Assembly: GCA_948567375.1 (NCBI GenBank)
Contig: OX419757.1
Coordinates: 70,928,001-70,992,000, forward strand
Reading direction: 5' to 3'
From: Lunularia cruciata
Taxonomy: Eukaryota > Streptophyta > Marchantiopsida > Lunulariales > Lunulariaceae
DNA: 64,000 nt
The stretch's first letter is position 1, and every line of letters starts with the position of its first letter. The notes under the pieces were generated by a model. The model searched no databases and had not been told where the DNA came from. It saw only the letters and a program-made list of their open reading frames with translations. This document shows positions 27,950 through 41,303 of this stretch, piece by piece. The translations under genes were made by a program, and so were the position numbers.

Positions 27950-30900
27950 CTTAGGGATTCTAATAAAGAATGGGAGATTTGGAAGAAAGGCAAACTTGGT
28001 AATTTATAAGGAAAGAAATTATAGAAATACATGGAAAATATTAAATATTAAATAAATAAATAAATATATTATATGATTTTAATTAGAAGAAAAGGAACTG
28101 TAGTAGATTCTAAAGAAGAACAAGACTTTAATAACTTATAGAAGTGTAGTTTTGTAAATATAGAGGATGTTTAGGCTAAACAATGTAAGAAGAAATTGAA
28201 AGAAATCATGTTAATTTGGAAGAATAAAATAGCTAGGATGATCATTAATAAAGAATTTTTTTGCATATATGATAATTAAGAAAAAAAGTAAGGGCATTTA
28301 TAATAAAAAGAGAGTAAATTGAGAGAATATGAGAGGAATTGTAAAAGTATTACGTAAAATTAGTGAAATTAGGATATATGGAATTTAAAAGATGTAGGAA
28401 AATTGAATAAACTAAGTAAATAATGAAAATAGAAATCCATAAAAGTAAAAAATCGAAAGAATAAAATGCTTAATGTGTCAATGACAAAAATATTTGGAAG
28501 CAAAAAATGAACTAAGATGATTGTAATTGTGAGAAAAGAGTGATATTAAATTCAAATTTTGAGAAAAGATAAATCTAAGAAGAAAAATGAAGAAAAATTA
28601 GATGTAATGAGATAAGATTTACAGAGATTTCAAAAATTTATTGATACAATTTCTTTTTTATAATAGAATGGTTTAGGAGTTCATTATGAAATAAAGTATA
28701 TGGATATATAAAAATAAATAAAATTAGTAAGGTACTTCAAATTAAAGCAAAAGTGTAATATTTGATAAATCATAAGAAAAAAAGACTTAAAAAATTAAAT
28801 TTTGTTTATGAGCATAAAATGATGTTTTTAAGCTAAATAATACGAGAATGTTAAAGGAATTGAAATAGTGAGATTGGAACTGCAATGAAATGGAATAGAA
28901 AACAAAGATTCTAGATCTAAAAACAATCATACATTCAAAATGTAATATTTGTGAATTCTATTTAATATGAAGAAATACAAGTGCGATAAAGAAAAAAAAC
29001 GAAGGATGGGACTAATTAAGAGGTTAAAATATTTATTCCTGACATGCGTGAAGTGTAATGATTAGGACCTGTAGTGGGATTCCAAATTTAGAAAGGTCAC
29101 TATAAACTATATAAGTGGAATCCTCAAATCACACTTTCAAGCAAATGAGATTTTAGATTTCATATAAGCAACAAAAGTAGGATTAAGAATCCCACCTCAG
29201 AATCAAGAAATAAAAAAGTTATAGTATTTTGATTCTATGATGAGAATGGTCACAAAAAATATGAAGATTCTAAGTTTGATGATTATCTTAAATTATGAAA
29301 ATAAGATTTTAAAATACCATTTTCAATTGATTGAAGTCTGAGATTTTAAAGATAAACAATAAAGTTGGAATTTTAAATTCTTACATTGGAATGAAAAGAA
29401 GGAAAAAGAATGGTATTCTAATTTTACAATTTACAGTTATCACAAAAATGATTTTGGAATATCATTTCAAATATATTTTAAATTTGATAAATACAAAGTT
29501 TGATTTCATAATGTTATTTTGCAACTGAAAGTGGAAAAATTAAAATATTTTTATTCCAAATTGCTTGAAGTAGAATTTTCATGATGAATAATAGGATTTT
29601 AAAATTTTAATCTTTATTATAGAATCTTACTTTCAAATGAATAGAATTGAGATTTCAAGGATAAATTAATAAAAGTGGTAATATTTCCACTTTAGAATGA
29701 ATAGATGTGGAAATGTTAATATTCTAATTCTAGCATGCTAAAGAAAGAATACTCAATAAAAATACTAGAATGATCATCTTTATGCTTAAATGCATGATTT
29801 TAAATCTTACTTCCATAATAATGAGATTTTAGATCCAAAGATTAAACACAAAAGTGAGATATTATAATCATACTTTGGAATAAAGACAATAATATAATAT
29901 TATGAGAAAAATTCTACAATCATAAAATTTTACTAATCTCTAAAAGTAAGATTCTAGAACCTCACTTTCAAAGAAATGCAATTTTAGAAATTTAAAGATA
30001 ATGAAAAAAGTAAGATGTCAAAAATTGTACTTAGAATACAAAGTGAAGATATGCTAATATCCTAATCTCTCAATGTTTAAGGAAATAAGTAAGAATGATA
30101 GGATTTTAGATTTGTAATTACGAATTGAAACTATAAAAAGGATTACATATGCAATTTTAAAGAGAGATTTTACACCTATATTTAAGAATGGATTTGATTG
30201 GATAGTTTATGAGATTTGGTAGAAAAATAATAAGATTTCATAATCCTATCTTGAAGTAGTATTTAGTAAATAAAAGAGATATGCTAAATCAAATTAAAAA
30301 ATTGTAAGAGAGGAGAAAGAAATAGAAAAAATACATTGAAACTGAAAATTGAAACCAATTTCTAAAATTATTTAAAAAATTAGGTAAAAAAATACTTGAT
30401 GTTAGCAAGAAAAGAGAAATATTGAAGCAAGACAAAACCATACGGGTGGAAGAGAGTTGGTAAGAAGAATAAACTTATAATATCAAAGAGAATAAACGAA
30501 ATGATGAAACAAAACCATTATGAATGATGATTATAGTTAGAAAAGAAAAAAAAAAGAAACAAGATAACAACAAAGGACTAATATTGCAAAAGAGAGCTTA
30601 TAAAAACAAACAACCTTATTGCATAAAAGAGAATCAAGAATAAAGAAAAAAAGAAGAAGCAAAGTTCTCATGTCAGATGAGATGATATCAAAGAGAATTA
30701 GAATAAAGTAAAAAGGGAGTTCAACCAAATAAAGATGTGATAGAAATAAGACAAAGTAACAAAGAAATAAAAAATAAAATCTGTATAAATAACAAAGAAA
30801 TATTCAAGTTTTGTACACAAATTAAGGAAAACACAAATTAGACATTTAAGATCCAATAGTACTAGGAAGAGGTAATCAAATATTCTCTTTCGGTTCCAAA
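27950..30900. other. Purine-rich, C-poor strand asymmetry
   Basis: The plus strand is mostly A and G with few C over about 2.9 kb. No coding is seen. Parts carry the diverged repeat described for 29090-30240. Confidence 0.6.
29090..30240. repeat. Diverged repeat field, spaced about 150-190 bp
   Basis: A loose unit recurs about seven times: an 'actttcaa' block, then 'gagattttaga', then 'aaagataaa', then 'aaaagt', then 'ctttggaat', for example near 29118, 29310, 29622, 29800 and 29950. Related blocks occur at 31020-31150 and 54770-55140. It is probably an old satellite or decayed element. Confidence 0.4.
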
Positions 30901-31375
30901 GAAATTAGATGAGTCAAGTATAAACTGAATAATAAAGTGCAATTTCATTTCTCTTCATGAAGAATTGCAATTGTAAAACTCTCTAGTCTTTTAGAAAAAA
31001 TTATCAAAATTATACTTTCTTTCACAAGAATGGTAACTCTGGAAAAATATCTCTCTTGAAAATAGAATTTATGGAATGAATTTAAAATCATACTATTTCA
31101 TTTTAGTGAATGCTCTTCCTCTTAAGTGAGATTTTAAAATTGCACATTTTTCACAAGAAGTACAATGCAAAATTGCAATTCCTTCTAGTGAACCTAAGAT
31201 ACAAATAGCTAGATTTCAACTTGTGACATTAAAACTTGTTGCCATTATTAGAGTGTACAAACTTTATATAAACAATATTTACATCCACTTATCAAAATGA
31301 TATAAGTTTGTACAAATTAGGTCAATCTCAACCTTTTGATCATAAGCATTCTAGACTTAATCTTTGTACTCGTAA

Positions 31376-31786
31376 TGTAACAATATGGAGTTTAGCGACA
31401 AAGTCAGTCGGGCTCACGAAGTAGCACATAAGACAAATTAGCCTAGAATATTCCGGAAGTATCTAGGAAGCTTCTTGGGAAGCTTCCCGGTTAGCTTAGC
31501 TTGCACCTTAAGTAAGTAGCTTCTAGAAGCTTCCAACTAGCTTAGCTTGCACGCCAAGTAGGCGGCTTCTAGAAGGAAGCTTCTTGAGAAGCTTCCTAGT
31601 TAACTTGGCTTGCACTCTAAGAAAGCGGCTTGAGGAAGCTTCTTGAGAAGCTTCTCAAGGGCCTTGTATGTACCCATAAATACCAAAGCCAAAGCTCATG
31701 CTAGGCATTTGGAGTTTTCCCTCATTCAAGTGTCCCAATGTGAGCTTCCATTCTCCTATTTCTCTCCTCGGTTTCGGTCTTTTACA
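31376..31786 (+). repeat. A4 5' LTR
   Basis: TG...CA, 411 bp, heat-shock element GAATATTCCGGAA at 31446-31458. It shares private variants (TCGGGCTCACGAAGTAGC, CCGGAAG) with the 3' LTR at 53412-53836. The 5-bp flank is CGTAA. Confidence 0.9.
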
Positions 31787-31787
31787 T

Positions 31788-31799
31788 TGGTATCAGAGC
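31788..31799 (+). other. A4 primer-binding site
   Basis: An exact TGGTATCAGAGC initiator-Met tRNA site. Confidence 0.92.
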
Positions 31800-31808
31800 A
31801 GGAATAGG

Positions 31809-32024
31809 ATGGATGGAATTTATGGACCACCAAATCCACTTCCGCCAAACCATTGGGACTTTCATGTCCAGATATTACCAAAGCATTGTTTCACACAATT
31901 CATCACTTCATGCTTTGGGCATGATTTTCTACATATAATCACCGTGTCAGAGGAACCCTTGATACTTCCAGTTGTAACTTATAGAGAACGGTGGACGTGT
32001 TGTATCTATGTGTTAATCAACTAG
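31809..32024 (+). CDS. Conserved leader ORF, 71 aa (A4)
   Basis: Intact ATG-to-TAG frame of 71 codons, ten bases after the PBS. It ends with ILPVVTYRERW and CIYVLIN. This is the best-preserved copy of the family-A pre-gag ORF. The reverse-complement copy is at 33358-33573. Confidence 0.65.
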   Translation: MDGIYGPPNPLPPNHWDFHVQILPKHCFTQFITSCFGHDFLHIITVSEEPLILPVVTYRERWTCCIYVLIN

Positions 32025-32057
32025 ATAAATTGAGGGTAGTGGAATAGAGTAGTAGCA

Positions 32058-32088
32058 ATGGCGGCAATACCGGATGTTATCCTTGCAA
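32058..32088 (+). pseudogene. A4 gag start, cut by the gap
   Basis: MAAIPDVILA, the gag start seen in A1 (4281) and A2 (7597), runs into the N run after ten codons. The continuation is visible only on the other side in reverse orientation. Confidence 0.7.
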
Positions 32089-32288
32089 NNNNNNNNNNNN
32101 NNNNNNNNNNNNNNNNNNNNNNNNNNNNNNNNNNNNNNNNNNNNNNNNNNNNNNNNNNNNNNNNNNNNNNNNNNNNNNNNNNNNNNNNNNNNNNNNNNNN
32201 NNNNNNNNNNNNNNNNNNNNNNNNNNNNNNNNNNNNNNNNNNNNNNNNNNNNNNNNNNNNNNNNNNNNNNNNNNNNNNNNNNNNNNNN
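32089..32288. other. Assembly gap, 200 N
   Basis: A run of exactly 200 N, a conventional gap of unknown length. It sits at the axis of the inverted duplication. Confidence 0.99.
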
Positions 32289-33324
32289 TCTGAACTTCCA
32301 GAATCAACCAAAATTCTACAACCCCGATTAGATATCATACCTTGCAAGTAAAGCAAACTTGCATAGGTCGAGCCTTCAATCCCATTGGAACTAATCAAGC
32401 TCCCAGTAGGCGGCTCGAAATCTCCTACTGGGATTCCTTGTTTCCCTGATCATTCCGCTCCACAACCTCAACTTGGGCAACTTGTCGAGGTCATCTATTC
32501 TTGAGTGGACATTCAGCAATGCGATGCCCCAATTGGCGACAATAAAAACAACCTCCATTTTGTCATAATCTTTCTCTATCTGTTGTGCCAAGTGGTCTTC
32601 GTTGGATAGCATCAATCTCCATTGGTACCGGTTCTTCCACTCGTGGTACTGGTGGGTTTTGTGTAGGTCGAGGTTGAGACCAAGTTGTCGCAACTAAGGA
32701 ATCAAAATGCTCAGCCAATTGCATGGCTTCTTCTACATTCTATGGCTCTTGCATGGTCACCTCCAATCTGGTTCGTGACTTCAATCCTCGCACAAATTGA
32801 TCCAAAACTTCACCTTCTTGGATATCTGGAATTTGCATGATGATATTTTGAAATTGTGTGATGTAGCTTCTCACTGAGCCAATCTGCCTCAACTCCGCCA
32901 ATTTATCTTGTGCAGCTCAGGTGGCATTTATAGTCTGAAATCGACCAAGTATTGCATCCTTGAATTCTGCCCATGTAAAAATTGGTGTAACAATTTGTCG
33001 TTCAGCTCTTTCTACTCGGAATTGCCACCAAAGTTTTGCCACTCCATCTAATTGGCTAGAAGCCAAGAGAATTTGTTTCCGCTCGTCTTGAAGATTGGTG
33101 GCTTCAAAGTAACGTTCACAGTCAAACACAAAATTCTCCACAGTGCCTAGAAGATTCTTGCCTTCAAACACCTTGGGTTTTGGAAATTGAATACGATCTT
33201 CTCCATCTCAAACTGGCGCTCTACCTATCTGTTCTCGTCGTTGCTGGTCTTGTTCATCCAACAATCGAGTAAGATGCTCAATTTGTTGTTGCATTGCAAG
33301 GATAACATCCGGTATTGCCGCCAT
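32289..33324 (-). pseudogene. A4-type gag and start of protease, minus strand
   Basis: Gag from ATG 33324 on the minus strand: QQQIEHL, KVFEGKNLLGTVENFVFDCERYFEATN (32917-33171 open), LLASSQLDGVAKLWWQF, VLDQFVRGL, and a zinc knuckle CFYCRQLGHRIAEC near 32510-32560. The protease start ISNRGCRILVDSGSS reaches the gap with an intact DSG. Some stops and a TGA/TAG pattern as in the other copies. Only 33294-33324 is part of the palindrome; the rest is unique sequence. Confidence 0.8.
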
Positions 33325-33357
33325 TGCTACTACTCTATTCCACTACCCTCAATTTAT

Positions 33358-33573
33358 CTAGTTGATTAACACATAGATACAACACGTCCACCGTTCTCTA
33401 TAAGTTACAACTGGAAGTATCAAGGGTTCCTCTGACACGGTGATTATATGTAGAAAATCATGCCCAAAGCATGAAGTGATGAATTGTGTGAAACAATGCT
33501 TTGGTAATATCTGGACATGAAAGTCCCAATGGTTTGGCGGAAGTGGATTTGGTGGTCCATAAATTCCATCCAT
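33358..33573 (-). CDS. Leader ORF, 71 aa (mirror copy)
   Basis: Reverse-complement copy of 31809-32024, identical in translation. It is followed on the minus strand by gag (33324 downward), so here the order LTR-PBS-leader ORF-gag is seen without a gap. Confidence 0.65.
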   Translation of the reverse strand: MDGIYGPPNPLPPNHWDFHVQILPKHCFTQFITSCFGHDFLHIITVSEEPLILPVVTYRERWTCCIYVLIN

Positions 33574-33582
33574 CCTATTCCT

Positions 33583-33594
33583 GCTCTGATACCA
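33583..33594 (-). other. Primer-binding site (mirror copy)
   Basis: TGGTATCAGAGC on the minus strand, mirror of 31788-31799. Confidence 0.9.
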
Positions 33595-33595
33595 A

Positions 33596-34006
33596 TGTAA
33601 AAGACCGAAACCGAGGAGAGAAATAGGAGAATGGAAGCTCACATTGGGACACTTGAATGAGGGAAAACTCCAAATGCCTAGCATGAGCTTTGGCTTTGGT
33701 ATTTATGGGTACATACAAGGCCCTTGAGAAGCTTCTCAAGAAGCTTCCTCAAGCCGCTTTCTTAGAGTGCAAGCCAAGTTAACTAGGAAGCTTCTCAAGA
33801 AGCTTCCTTCTAGAAGCCGCCTACTTGGCGTGCAAGCTAAGCTAGTTGGAAGCTTCTAGAAGCTACTTACTTAAGGTGCAAGCTAAGCTAACCGGGAAGC
33901 TTCCCAAGAAGCTTCCTAGATACTTCCGGAATATTCTAGGCTAATTTGTCTTATGTGCTACTTCGTGAGCCCGACTGACTTTGTCGCTAAACTCCATATT
34001 GTTACA
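33596..34006 (-). repeat. Family A LTR (mirror of 31376-31786)
   Basis: Minus-strand LTR with the same heat-shock element; it belongs to the gag at 32289-33324. Confidence 0.9.
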
Positions 34007-37000
34007 TTACGAGTACAAAGATTAAGTCTAGAATGCTTATGATCAAAAGGTTGAGATTGACCTAATTTGTACAAACTTATATCATTTTGATAAGTGGATG
34101 TAAATATTGTTTATATAAAGTTTGTACACTCTAATAATGGCAACAAGTTTTAATGTCACAAGTTGAAATCTAGCTATTTGTATCTTAGGTTCACTAGAAG
34201 GAATTGCAATTTTGCATTGTACTTCTTGTGAAAAATGTGCAATTTTAAAATCTCACTTAAGAGGAAGAGCATTCACTAAAATGAAATAGTATGATTTTAA
34301 ATTCATTCCATAAATTCTATTTTCAAGAGAGATATTTTTCCAGAGTTACCATTCTTGTGAAAGAAAGTATAATTTTGATAATTTTTTCTAAAAGACTAGA
34401 GAGTTTTACAATTGCAATTCTTCATGAAGAGAAATGAAATTGCACTTTATTATTCAGTTTATACTTGACTCATCTAATTTCTTTGGAACCGAAAGAGAAT
34501 ATTTGATTACCTCTTCCTAGTACTATTGGATCTTAAATGTCTAATTTGTGTTTTCCTTAATTTGTGTACAAAACTTGAATATTTCTTTGTTATTTATACA
34601 GATTTTATTTTTTATTTCTTTGTTACTTTGTCTTATTTCTATCACATCTTTATTTGGTTGAACTCCCTTTTTACTTTATTCTAATTCTCTTTGATATCAT
34701 CTCATCTGACATGAGAACTTTGCTTCTTCTTTTTTTCTTTATTCTTGATTCTCTTTTATGCAATAAGGTTGTTTGTTTTTATAAGCTCTCTTTTGCAATA
34801 TTAGTCCTTTGTTGTTATCTTGTTTCTTTTTTTTTTCTTTTCTAACTATAATCATCATTCATAATGGTTTTGTTTCATCATTTCGTTTATTCTCTTTGAT
34901 ATTATAAGTTTATTCTTCTTACCAACTCTCTTCCACCCGTATGGTTTTGTCTTGCTTCAATATTTCTCTTTTCTTGCTAACATCAAGTATTTTTTTACCT
35001 AATTTTTTAAATAATTTTAGAAATTGGTTTCAATTTTCAGTTTCAATGTATTTTTTCTATTTCTTTCTCCTCTCTTACAATTTTTTAATTTGATTTAGCA
35101 TATCTCTTTTATTTACTAAATACTACTTCAAGATAGGATTATGAAATCTTATTATTTTTCTACCAAATCTCATAAACTATCCAATCAAATCCATTCTTAA
35201 ATATAGGTGTAAAATCTCTCTTTAAAATTGCATATGTAATCCTTTTTATAGTTTCAATTCGTAATTACAAATCTAAAATCCTATCATTCTTACTTATTTC
35301 CTTAAACATTGAGAGATTAGGATATTAGCATATCTTCACTTTGTATTCTAAGTACAATTTTTGACATCTTACTTTTTTCATTATCTTTAAATTTCTAAAA
35401 TTGCATTTCTTTGAAAGTGAGGTTCTAGAATCTTACTTTTAGAGATTAGTAAAATTTTATGATTGTAGAATTTTTCTCATAATATTATATTATTGTCTTT
35501 ATTCCAAAGTATGATTATAATATCTCACTTTTGTGTTTAATCTTTGGATCTAAAATCTCATTATTATGGAAGTAAGATTTAAAATCATGCATTTAAGCAT
35601 AAAGATGATCATTCTAGTATTTTTATTGAGTATTCTTTCTTTAGCATGCTAGAATTAGAATATTAACATTTCCACATCTATTCATTCTAAAGTGGAAATA
35701 TTACCACTTTTATTAATTTATCCTTGAAATCTCAATTCTATTCATTTGAAAGTAAGATTCTATAATAAAGATTAAAATTTTAAAATCCTATTATTCATCA
35801 TGAAAATTCTACTTCAAGCAATTTGGAATAAAAATATTTTAATTTTTCCACTTTCAGTTGCAAAATAACATTATGAAATCAAACTTTGTATTTATCAAAT
35901 TTAAAATATATTTGAAATGATATTCCAAAATCATTTTTGTGATAACTGTAAATTGTAAAATTAGAATACCATTCTTTTTCCTTCTTTTCATTCCAATGTA
36001 AGAATTTAAAATTCCAACTTTATTGTTTATCTTTAAAATCTCAGACTTCAATCAATTGAAAATGGTATTTTAAAATCTTATTTTCATAATTTAAGATAAT
36101 CATCAAACTTAGAATCTTCATATTTTTTGTGACCATTCTCATCATAGAATCAAAATACTATAACTTTTTTATTTCTTGATTCTGAGGTGGGATTCTTAAT
36201 CCTACTTTTGTTGCTTATATGAAATCTAAAATCTCATTTGCTTGAAAGTGTGATTTGAGGATTCCACTTATATAGTTTATAGTGACCTTTCTAAATTTGG
36301 AATCCCACTACAGGTCCTAATCATTACACTTCACGCATGTCAGGAATAAATATTTTAACCTCTTAATTAGTCCCATCCTTCGTTTTTTTTCTTTATCGCA
36401 CTTGTATTTCTTCATATTAAATAGAATTCACAAATATTACATTTTGAATGTATGATTGTTTTTAGATCTAGAATCTTTGTTTTCTATTCCATTTCATTGC
36501 AGTTCCAATCTCACTATTTCAATTCCTTTAACATTCTCGTATTATTTAGCTTAAAAACATCATTTTATGCTCATAAACAAAATTTAATTTTTTAAGTCTT
36601 TTTTTCTTATGATTTATCAAATATTACACTTTTGCTTTAATTTGAAGTACCTTACTAATTTTATTTATTTTTATATATCCATATACTTTATTTCATAATG
36701 AACTCCTAAACCATTCTATTATAAAAAAGAAATTGTATCAATAAATTTTTGAAATCTCTGTAAATCTTATCTCATTACATCTAATTTTTCTTCATTTTTC
36801 TTCTTAGATTTATCTTTTCTCAAAATTTGAATTTAATATCACTCTTTTCTCACAATTACAATCATCTTAGTTCATTTTTTGCTTCCAAATATTTTTGTCA
36901 TTGACACATTAAGCATTTTATTCTTTCGATTTTTTACTTTTATGGATTTCTATTTTCATTATTTACTTAGTTTATTCAATTTTCCTACATCTTTTAAATT

Positions 37001-40000
37001 CCATATATCCTAATTTCACTAATTTTACGTAATACTTTTACAATTCCTCTCATATTCTCTCAATTTACTCTCTTTTTATTATAAATGCCCTTACTTTTTT
37101 TCTTAATTATCATATATGCAAAAAAATTCTTTATTAATGATCATCCTAGCTATTTTATTCTTCCAAATTAACATGATTTCTTTCAATTTCTTCTTACATT
37201 GTTTAGCCTAAACATCCTCTATATTTACAAAACTACACTTCTATAAGTTATTAAAGTCTTGTTCTTCTTTAGAATCTACTACAGTTCCTTTTCTTCTAAT
37301 TAAAATCATATAATATATTTATTTATTTATTTAATATTTAATATTTTCCATGTATTTCTATAATTTCTTTCCTTATAAATTACCAAGTTTGCCTTTCTTC
37401 CAAATCTCCCATTCTTTATTAGAATCCCTAAGATTCTTATATTATTGAATCATATAGACCTTTGTATTATAACAATGACTAACATTTAATATTTCTAAAC
37501 TGGATTTCTTTAATATAGTAAATATTTTGATTAAATTTTATATTATGGTGAAGTCCTTGAAGGGGAATACTTAAGATGAGATTTGATTGAGTGGAAATTT
37601 TTGGTAGTCATTGTTGATTAAAAATAAAAGATCCTACTTCTTATATTTTGTTCCATTCTCAAGTGTTTTGAATTTTCATCTTGTTAATTTATCAAAGTCA
37701 AACCTTTTGTCAAGTTTGAAGAAGAATCTCAGTTATGGTACTCCGTCTATATGTAATTATAATCAACTTTCTTATCTCATAAGACATCCAGTCAAACATT
37801 AATGATCATCATTAGTTTAAACTTGATGTATTTAAATGACAGTCTTAAATAAATTGTATTAATCTCAAATTACTCAATTTCCTATATTTAGTATGAAATT
37901 TACTAAAAAATTTGGAATAACATAAAATATATTCTCTTTGCAGACAATTTAGTAATTTTTATTTCTCCGTCTTCAATCATCTGGGTGCAGAAGCTACAAT
38001 TCGGGGCAATTGGCACTGAAGAACGTTTTGTACGATGTTCGCAAGCTGGTTGTGTGTTGCCGTCGCTGTTCTTGGCAGTACCAACCTTTGGTACCAACAT
38101 ACACCAGGGCACTGGATGATGCGAATGTAGAGGGTGTGTGAGGCCACTTGTGAGGACCCAACTGCTGGCACAAGATCCCCACACAGGTGGACGCAACGAG
38201 AGTCACTTACCGTGTGGGAGAAGCTTGGTTACATTACGATCCAATGCATGGCTGTATTCATGGAGTACATCTCGAGCTCTGATCCAGGAAGATAGTGCAT
38301 GAGCGAGTCCACATTTTTGGTTACACCTCCAGTGGAAGGAAGTGCGGAGTTCAAGTTCTGCTAACTCAAGGGGAAAGCTGGTGAACTTAGCCCAACTTTG
38401 ACTTAGTAGTCGAGGTCCCGAGTGTGGAACTCCTAAAAGAATCATAAGCCCTTGGTGCACCCAAGAGGAGAGGCTGAAACATGTGGTACATAGGAATTGA
38501 ATAGAAATGTCGGAATCAAGGTTTGAAGAAGAGTAGTGTAAGGTGACTAAGACTTTCTATTTAAATATGAGGTCAACATGGGAGGTAAATATTCATAAGC
38601 ATCTCATTATTGCAAAGATTTTCCTGCTGTCTATCAAAGAAGACTAGAAGATTAGAATGATGGTGAAGATGCACTAAAATCTCCAAGGCTAAGGTTGTAG
38701 AGGTATCAAAGTGTAACCAATGTGAATAATAGTGCTCCTTGTCTTTAGTGGCTATAGTCATGGTTGCGCTTGGTTTGAATGGTTGCTTGTACCAAAGATT
38801 CTACTAAGTTAACTACCATAACATCAAGTAATGTACATTGTCTTTTTTATGAAAGTCATTATATTTATTTTCTCTTGTTATGGTGGTGGTCCAAGCAAGT
38901 CTAACCACCACGGAAACCTTCCTAAAATCATAAGATAAGAAATCTGCAAATAAAAAAGGTGTAATATAAGCAAAGACAGGTAATAGATCATTGAGCAAAG
39001 ATATGATAGGAAACCATATATACTTAATTCTATTGGGATAAATGCCAAAAAGAATAGACAACCACATTATAAGAACTTATTTGCTAATAAGAGGACCACC
39101 AAGGCTACGCTCTAGAAAAGATGATAGTGCAATATGGTCTCACATACTAAAAATTATTTCCGACCACATCCTCTCAAGACTATATAGAGAGCTATACATA
39201 AGTGTATAGGTTATACATAGCTCTCTATATAGTCATGGGAGGATGTGGTCTGAAATAATTTTTGAACCTATACACTTATTTAAGAGTTGTGGAAATATAT
39301 TTAGTCTTAACAAAGGAGGGAAAATATGATGTATGGTACTATCAAATATACCTAGATGAGGTAATAATACCTCTATGAGTAGGCAAATACATGGCATATA
39401 AAAAGCTCAGAGACAAAACATCCACTTGTATTCCAAAATCAAGCGCATAAATGATTATGAATTGTAACCTAGATCAAAGTGTTAGAGATGGAAGATATAT
39501 ATAATCTCCTCTTAAAAGAGAGCATGAAATCCTCAAAACCTTATTGGAAATAAAGGCATGGAATTTGAGGCGGTGAGTAAAGCTTGTAGATTCCAAGCTT
39601 GACATTCCTAAGTGTAGACTTGTGGCATTAAGGTTATTATGCCAATTGTAAAAGCGGACAAAGCCTTGATTACATCCTCTAGAAAGCAAAATATTTGGGT
39701 TTCATTTGATAGGTAAGGGACTAGCATGATGGAAACCAAGTAGGATCTATCTCAAAGCAATGAAGCAGGATATGGCAAACAAAGGACTACAAAAAGCATA
39801 TTCCTAATAGATGTCTTTCTCAAAAGAAAATTATGAGAAATATTATTATTGTTATACTAGAGATGACTCTATGCCAAAAGATGCAAAATTAGGATAAGGA
39901 AAGGACCTGACACCTAATAAATCAAGCGCCCAAAATAAAGGTAACTACGAGATGATCTTAAGTGAATTTGAAGCATGTACTTGAATAGCCACTCAATCAA

Positions 40001-41303
40001 GTTGGAGGTCCAAGGATACTCTAATGCTAGCAATAACCATCTTACATCCTCCAAGAGTAGTCATAAAAATTTGATATAAAGACAAAAATGATAGAAAAAA
40101 TATCAAAATAATAAATTTATAATGTGTGAGACAAACATTAGAACATGCATGGGGCAAATCTTAGAAGTATCTTTTAGATGAAAAAAAATCCCAAACAAGC
40201 ATATAGCTCCAAGTGGCACTAAATCAAATACAATGCCTGACAAAAAGCAAACAAGAGGAGAAAATCAGAATCTAGTGAAAAAATCCATGGTGATACTCAA
40301 AAAATAAATTCAATGGTACACTCATAGAGAAATGTGGACAATTAAGTAATGCATGAGCAAAGAGAGACATTGAAAGTTGTACCTTCTCATCTAGGTGAAA
40401 TTTAGAGAGGAGAGAAAGGTCATAAGTGGCAAATGGATGAAGACTCTATAAAGTAATCAAGAGAAAAGAGGCCTGGTTTAGAGTGTGATAGTGCTTGAGT
40501 TGCACATCTTTAGCCTCCTACTTGGTCTAACATCAAGGAATGATGGGGATAATTATACTTTGGAAGTAGGACATAGGATGAGGAGACTCACAAATCCTAT
40601 TTGCAACTGATTAGGCATTTATGTTATGCTTAAGGATAACCTATTTGGTAAGGATGACCAAGCCATTCTCCATAACCTATGAATCTTAGAAGTAGTCTCT
40701 TGGTATTTGATAGGCCTTCATGTACTAGAAAGAGTAAGGTCTATTGAAGAAAGATTACTAATAAATTTTAAAGAAGAAAAATCTCTTCTCTTATATATTA
40801 AAAAGAAGAAGCTCTTAGTAGCTTAAAGTAGTACATAAAGCATGGAGTCTACTAGGTAGCATAAAGTTGTTAGTATGTTGATATATATTTGTGGTCCATG
40901 TAAGCCAAGGAAGAAAGCTTGAATAGTGCAAGAGAATGTAACCATGAATTAAGATCATATGAGAATTGAATAGAAAGGACTAGTGTGGATAGAGAGTGTC
41001 AAGAGATATAGCCTCTAGATTTAAATCTACCCATATATTATGCTACATGAACTCTTGCCTAAGGAAAAGATAGAAAAGATTGTATGGGCCAATGATGAAG
41101 TGGTATACATATATATATTGGAGAGGCAAGTGGTGATGATACTATATAATCATAAGGAAGTAGTAGTTAGTAAAGGTTATCATGATATTTGTAGTGCCAA
41201 AGCTAGTTTGCTCAGACGATGGAGTGGTAGTGTTAGAAATCATAGTTATTTTGGTTGTTGCTCATAGACTACTTGATAGTGGCCATATAATATTAGGGCT
41301 TTT
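34007..41303. other. AT-rich region, mirror of 24079-31375
   Basis: No genes. It carries the mirror of the fold-back hairpin (39149-39263), of the GC-richer island (about 37960-38500) and of the purine-rich tract, here pyrimidine-rich on the plus strand. Confidence 0.7.

Larger units (their letters stand above)
24079..31375. other. AT-rich region without genes
   Basis: No open frame above about 85 codons has a recognisable motif. It contains a long fold-back hairpin (26119-26233), a GC-richer island (about 26880-27420), a purine-skewed stretch (about 27950-30900) and a diverged repeat field (about 29090-30240), each listed separately. The whole region is mirrored at 34007-41303. Confidence 0.7.
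17796..32088 (+). repeat. Left arm of a 14.3-kb inverted duplication
   Basis: Reverse-complement match to 33294-47586. For every pair of features I compared, coordinates sum to exactly 65382, so there is no net indel. One base difference was seen (18196 against 47186). The outer limit is sharp: identity ends between 17795 and 17796. The inner limit is the N gap. Confidence 0.95.
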
